Assembly (NCBI GenBank): GCA_051877275.1
Contig: JBJEIS010000189.1
Coordinates: 1 to 7,431, forward strand
DNA: 7,431 nucleotides
Direction: 5' to 3'
DNA from: RUG11462 sp051877275
Lineage (GTDB): Bacteria > Bacillota > Clostridia > Oscillospirales > Acutalibacteraceae
Shown here: positions 4,662-7,431 of the stretch, in pieces
Position numbering within the stretch: the stretch's first letter is position 1
Layout of the letters: each line of letters opens with the position of its first letter
The notes under the pieces: model-generated
What the model saw: the letters and a program-made list of their open reading frames with translations, nothing else
What the model was told of the DNA's origin: nothing
Database searches by the model: none
Program-made: the position numbers and the translations under genes

Positions 4662-5493
4662 GACTTTTAAACCCCTCTCCGATAATTTCGCCTGCATCTA
4701 ATGTGACAATAAATGCAGATTCATCAACCTCTTTCACAATTTTATGAAACCTTGCAGTTTCATAACGATGAGTTGCACATAAAATAATATTACGGTTTTC
4801 ACCGGAGTTATCAATGAAACTCGGAATTTTTCCTAAATTTTTAACTGTACTAATAAGAATTTCTTCACAGTGCTCAGATTTAACTAAAGTCAGCTTTCCT
4901 TTTTCTCCGCCGTAAATAATTGTGTCAACAATGCGTGACTCAACAAAAATTGCAATTACGGCAAATAATGAATTTTCTATATTTTGATAAACAATAGCCG
5001 ATGATACAATAACAATTGCATCAAGAAACATAATCAATTTTCCAATAGAAAACTGAGGATAATTCAAGGTTAATAATTTTGCGATTATGTCAACTCCACC
5101 GGTTGTTGCACCACGCAAAAAAATAAGCGCAAGTCCTATTCCGAGAAGTAACCCGCCGAAAATTGCGCTTAATATTTTTTCGCCCTTATAAACAGGAAAA
5201 ATTATTGCTGAAACATCAATCATAACTGTAAGCATAATTGTAGCTAAAATTGATTTATACATAAATTTCATACCGAATTTATTCGCAGAAATAATAAAAA
5301 CAGGTATATTTAAAAGCAAAACAGTACTGCCGACAGGAATACCGAAAAGTGAATATAGAATGATACCTATTCCGGTAAATCCTCCTGATGCAATTCCATT
5401 AGGTGCAGTAAAAGAAGAAACACCTATTGATGCAATTATACTGCCTATTATTAGAAAAACAATATCTAATTTTTTTGATTTAAAACTCAACAC
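4648..5493 (-). CDS. YitT family membrane protein (DUF2179 C-terminal domain)
   Basis: This 281-aa membrane protein has about six hydrophobic segments near residues 10-27, 38-50, 55-70, 80-100, 107-126 and 155-190, then a soluble C-terminal domain at about 198-277. The repeated glycine motifs ASGGFTGIGIIL (35-46) and RGATTGGVDIIAKL (127-140) are the signature of the YitT family. The ending FIVTLDAGEIIGEGFKSL (261-278) is typical of DUF2179. The family is widespread in Firmicutes and its function is essentially unknown; a transport role is often suggested but not established. The start is GTG at 5493, 6 nt after AAGGAG (5505-5500); a TTG at 5490 is a possible alternative. It begins 46 nt after mrnC and overlaps the rsmF-like gene. 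Confidence 0.92.
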   Translation of the reverse strand: MLSFKSKKLDIVFLIIGSIIASIGVSSFTAPNGIASGGFTGIGIILYSLFGIPVGSTVLLLNIPVFIISANKFGMKFMYKSILATIMLTVMIDVSAIIFPVYKGEKILSAIFGGLLLGIGLALIFLRGATTGGVDIIAKLLTLNYPQFSIGKLIMFLDAIVIVSSAIVYQNIENSLFAVIAIFVESRIVDTIIYGGEKGKLTLVKSEHCEEILISTVKNLGKIPSFIDNSGENRNIILCATHRYETARFHKIVKEVDESAFIVTLDAGEIIGEGFKSLEST

Positions 5494-5525
5494 GCATTAC
5501 TCCTTAATAAATATGTACGCGTGTT
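5489..5525 (-). promoter_or_regulatory. Possible hairpin around the yitT-family start
   Basis: On the + strand AACACGC (5489-5495) and GCGTGTT (5519-5525) are inverted repeats separated by 23 nt. In the - strand mRNA, the GTG start falls in the 3' arm and the AAGGAG in the loop. The stem is only 7 bp with a long loop, so a chance match is possible. Confidence 0.3.
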
Positions 5526-5539
5526 ATGTAAACTAATAA

Positions 5540-5926
5540 TCAGCCGATAATAATATTAAAAAGCTGATGAATTCGCTCGTTTTGTTCTGTCATATACAAA
5601 TAACCAAAAAGTGATTCAATGCCTGTCGCACTGTGATAATCACTTTCGGTAGAATTTTTTGGCTTATGGTTATTATGTGCATTTCTGCCTCGTTTATAAA
5701 CCGAAAGTTCTTTTTCATTTAATATATCTTTAATTTTCAGAAAAGCATTAGCTTGAGCATTAGCTTTTACAAGCTTCGCAGAAGAAGTATGAAGCTCATT
5801 TGAATGGCATTTTCCGTCTAAACAAAGCTGCTCTCTTACAAGCAGTGAATAAACAGCGTCTCCGACAAAAGCCAGCTGGTCAGTAGACGCTGTTTTTATA
5901 TCAAATTTTGAAGATAATTCAAGCAT
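5540..5926 (-). CDS. mrnC: Mini-ribonuclease III (Mini-III)
   Basis: This 128-aa cytoplasmic endonuclease consists of only an RNase III catalytic domain, without the double-stranded-RNA-binding domain. In Bacillus subtilis, Mini-III matures the ends of 23S rRNA. Visible motifs are LAFVGDAVYSLLVR at 18-31 with Asp23 as the expected catalytic acid, LHTSSAKLVKANAQA at 45-59, YKRGRNAH at 77-84, and HSATGIESLFGYLYM at 98-112 with Glu104 as the second catalytic acid. Length is normal. The ATG at 5926 follows AAGGTGA and lies 8 nt past the obg stop codon, so the two genes are surely cotranscribed. Its place next to obg and near the rsmF-like gene fits a shared role in ribosome maturation. Confidence 0.95.
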   Translation of the reverse strand: MLELSSKFDIKTASTDQLAFVGDAVYSLLVREQLCLDGKCHSNELHTSSAKLVKANAQANAFLKIKDILNEKELSVYKRGRNAHNNHKPKNSTESDYHSATGIESLFGYLYMTEQNERIHQLFNIIIG

Positions 5927-5934
5927 AGTTCACC

Positions 5935-7203
5935 TTAATCAAGAAAATCGAATTCGAAATCATAAATTACAACAGTATCGCCGTTTTTGACACCGTAATC
6001 ACGAAGACCCTGAATAATACCTGACTTTTCAAGAACAGTCTGAAAATACTGTAATTGTTCATAATCATTTGGATTAGTTTTGTCCATAAGAGGATGTATC
6101 CATTCTGCCTTTACTTCATAATAATCATTATGTTTTACAATTTCAAATTCATTTTTATTCTGTTTAACTTCGACCTCAGGTGCATCTTCAGCCTCGTATT
6201 TAAGAATCGGCGGAAGATTTTGAAGTTCAGCCGCTACATAATTAATTAGTTCGGAAGTTCCCTCTAAAATAGGTGCACAGATAGAGAAATATTTAAGTCC
6301 TTTTCCTTCTATATAATTTTTAAAGCGTTCAATCGCTTCAGGTTCTGCCATATCAATTTTATTGCCGGCAACAACCTGCGGTCTTTTGGCTAATTCAGGT
6401 GAAAAGACTTTTAATTCCTTATTAATTGTTTCAAAATCTTCAATCGGATCACGACCTTCTGAACCTGAAACATCAACAACATGAATTAGAAGTCTGCAAC
6501 GCTCAACATGGCGCAAAAATTGGTGACCGAGACCTGCTCCCTCACCTGCTCCCTCAATAACACCCGGAATATCAGCCATTACAAAAGAACAGTCATCATC
6601 AACCCTAACAACACCTAAAACAGGCGTCAAAGTAGTAAAATGATAATTTGCAATTTTAGGTTTAGCTTGAGAAACAACAGAAACCAAAGTTGATTTACCT
6701 ACATTAGGGTAGCCTAAAAGTCCGACATCAGCAAGAAGCTTTAATTCCATAGTAATGTCAAACTCTTCACCGGGTGAGCCTGATTTTGAAAATCTAGGAA
6801 TCTGTCTTGTAGAAGTTGCAAAATGTGTGTTTCCCCATCCGCCTCTGCCGCCTTTAGCAGCAACAAAGCTTTCACCGTCAGACAAGTCAGCCATAATTCT
6901 GCCTGTTTCGGTTTCTTTAAAAACAGTACCGACAGGTACTCTGATTACAGTATCAGCTCCGGATTTGCCGTAACAACGATTACTGCCGCCTTTTTGTCCG
7001 TTTTCGGCGGTATATTTTCTTTTATATCTGAAGTCTGCAAGTGTTGTCAAATGCTTATCGGCAACAAAGACTATATCTCCGCCCTTGCCGCCGTCACCGC
7101 CGTCAGGACCGCCGTTTGCAATATATTTTTCACGGTGAAAGGTCACGGCACCACTGCCGCCGTCGCCGGCTTTAACATGTATCTTGGCAACATCTATAAA
7201 CAT
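5935..7203 (-). CDS. obg: GTPase Obg (CgtA)
   Basis: This 422-aa cytoplasmic GTPase is associated with the large ribosomal subunit and takes part in 50S assembly and stress responses in bacteria. The glycine-rich Obg fold spans about residues 1-158, beginning MFIDVAKIHVKAGDGGSGAV. The G domain carries G1 GYPNVGKST (164-172), switch I TTLTP (190-194), G3 DIPG (211-214), G4 NKID (281-284), and a G5 position reading SICAP (307-311). The C-terminal OCT domain covers about 350-422; its presence marks the Firmicutes-type three-domain form. Length is typical. The ATG at 7203 follows AAGGAGA (7217-7211) by 7 nt. It lies 24 nt after lysA and 8 nt before mrnC. The acidic FEFDFLD tail is intact. Confidence 0.98.
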   Translation of the reverse strand: MFIDVAKIHVKAGDGGSGAVTFHREKYIANGGPDGGDGGKGGDIVFVADKHLTTLADFRYKRKYTAENGQKGGSNRCYGKSGADTVIRVPVGTVFKETETGRIMADLSDGESFVAAKGGRGGWGNTHFATSTRQIPRFSKSGSPGEEFDITMELKLLADVGLLGYPNVGKSTLVSVVSQAKPKIANYHFTTLTPVLGVVRVDDDCSFVMADIPGVIEGAGEGAGLGHQFLRHVERCRLLIHVVDVSGSEGRDPIEDFETINKELKVFSPELAKRPQVVAGNKIDMAEPEAIERFKNYIEGKGLKYFSICAPILEGTSELINYVAAELQNLPPILKYEAEDAPEVEVKQNKNEFEIVKHNDYYEVKAEWIHPLMDKTNPNDYEQLQYFQTVLEKSGIIQGLRDYGVKNGDTVVIYDFEFDFLD

Positions 7204-7227
7204 AAATTTTTCTCCTTAAAATTAGGA

Positions 7228-7431
7228 TTAAATATCATTTCTAATAATATCCTCATAAGTTTCTCTTTTAATAATTGTGCGAGCTTCGCCGTCTTTAATC
7301 ATAACCATTTCAGGCTTAGGAATTCTGTTATAATTTGAAGCCATAGAATAGTTGTAAGCGCCGGTAGATAAAACTGCAAGAATATCACCCTTTTCAGGCT
7401 TTGCCTGCACAATCAAATCTCTTGTGATTTC
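7228..7431 (-). CDS. lysA: Diaminopimelate decarboxylase, C-terminal part (5' end outside window)
   Basis: The frame is open from the window edge to TAA at 7230-7228 and encodes 67 residues beginning EITRD. LysA converts meso-diaminopimelate to lysine using PLP, the last step of lysine synthesis. The recognisable block is GDILAVLSTGAYNYSMASNY, with the conserved GAYNYSMASNYN motif whose Tyr contributes to the PLP site, followed by KPEMVMIKDGEA and RRETYED-type ending KRETYEDIIRNDI. The TTG at 7416 and later internal start-like codons are not starts, since the homologous sequence continues upstream. It is the most upstream visible gene of the - strand series and ends 24 nt before obg. Promoter and N-terminal domain are outside the window. 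Confidence 0.93.
   Translation of the reverse strand, partial: EITRDLIVQAKPEKGDILAVLSTGAYNYSMASNYNRIPKPEMVMIKDGEARTIIKRETYEDIIRNDI

Noticed and set aside
6823..7338. 171-codon open frame on the + strand opposite obg and lysA
   Set aside because: It lies antisense to strongly conserved genes, has no recognisable domain and no ribosome binding site, and reflects the codon bias of the other strand.
1..7431. Mobile element, phage, CRISPR array, toxin-antitoxin or defence system
   Set aside because: No transposase, integrase, direct-repeat array or paired toxin-like small genes are visible. Apart from the 144-aa protein and the putative leader peptide, all genes are recognised families.

Overview
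The window looks like a chromosomal segment of a low-GC Gram-positive bacterium, most likely a gut-type member of the Clostridia. The evidence is AT-rich intergenic DNA, strong AAGGAG-type ribosome binding sites, sigma-A-like TTGACA/TATAAT promoters, many intrinsic terminators, and the protein families themselves (Clostridia-type UraA/Upp, Mini-III, YitT with DUF2179, and an uncharacterised helical protein I associate with Clostridia). No species is claimed. Nothing mobile, phage-like or CRISPR-like is visible.

Layout. Bases 1-82 hold the 3' end of a VOC/glyoxalase-superfamily gene (+ strand), followed by its terminator at 131-162. Bases 163-253 show nothing I can interpret. A complete tRNA-Arg(CCU) gene lies on the - strand (312-386), with its own promoter at 404-432 and a terminator at 254-308. 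A divergent promoter at 467-495 drives a leader of about 215 nt ahead of uraA, a uracil permease. The leader holds a possible 27-codon leader ORF (526-609) that stops 4 nt before a strong intrinsic terminator (614-650). This resembles the enterobacterial pyrBI type of UTP-sensing attenuation. After uraA comes upp (uracil phosphoribosyltransferase), with its own promoter overlapping a 13-bp palindrome. UraA imports uracil and Upp traps it as UMP, so the two form a pyrimidine salvage unit.

The rest of the window is a tightly packed - strand gene series, read from right to left: lysA (3' part), obg, mrnC, a yitT-family membrane protein gene, an rsmF-like rRNA m5C methyltransferase gene, and a small uncharacterised protein gene. 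Gaps are 24, 8 and 46 nt, then a short overlap, then 37-38 nt, so an operon is likely. It converges on upp at a shared bidirectional terminator (2813-2846). Obg, Mini-III and the RsmF-like enzyme all act on ribosome or rRNA maturation; lysA and yitT do not obviously belong to that theme.

The coding content is ordinary core genome. The parts worth a second look are cis-regulatory: the uraA leader, the palindrome over the upp -10, and a 17-bp hairpin that places the start codon of the 144-aa gene in its stem and the ribosome binding site in its loop. All structures were found by eye, without folding software or database searches.
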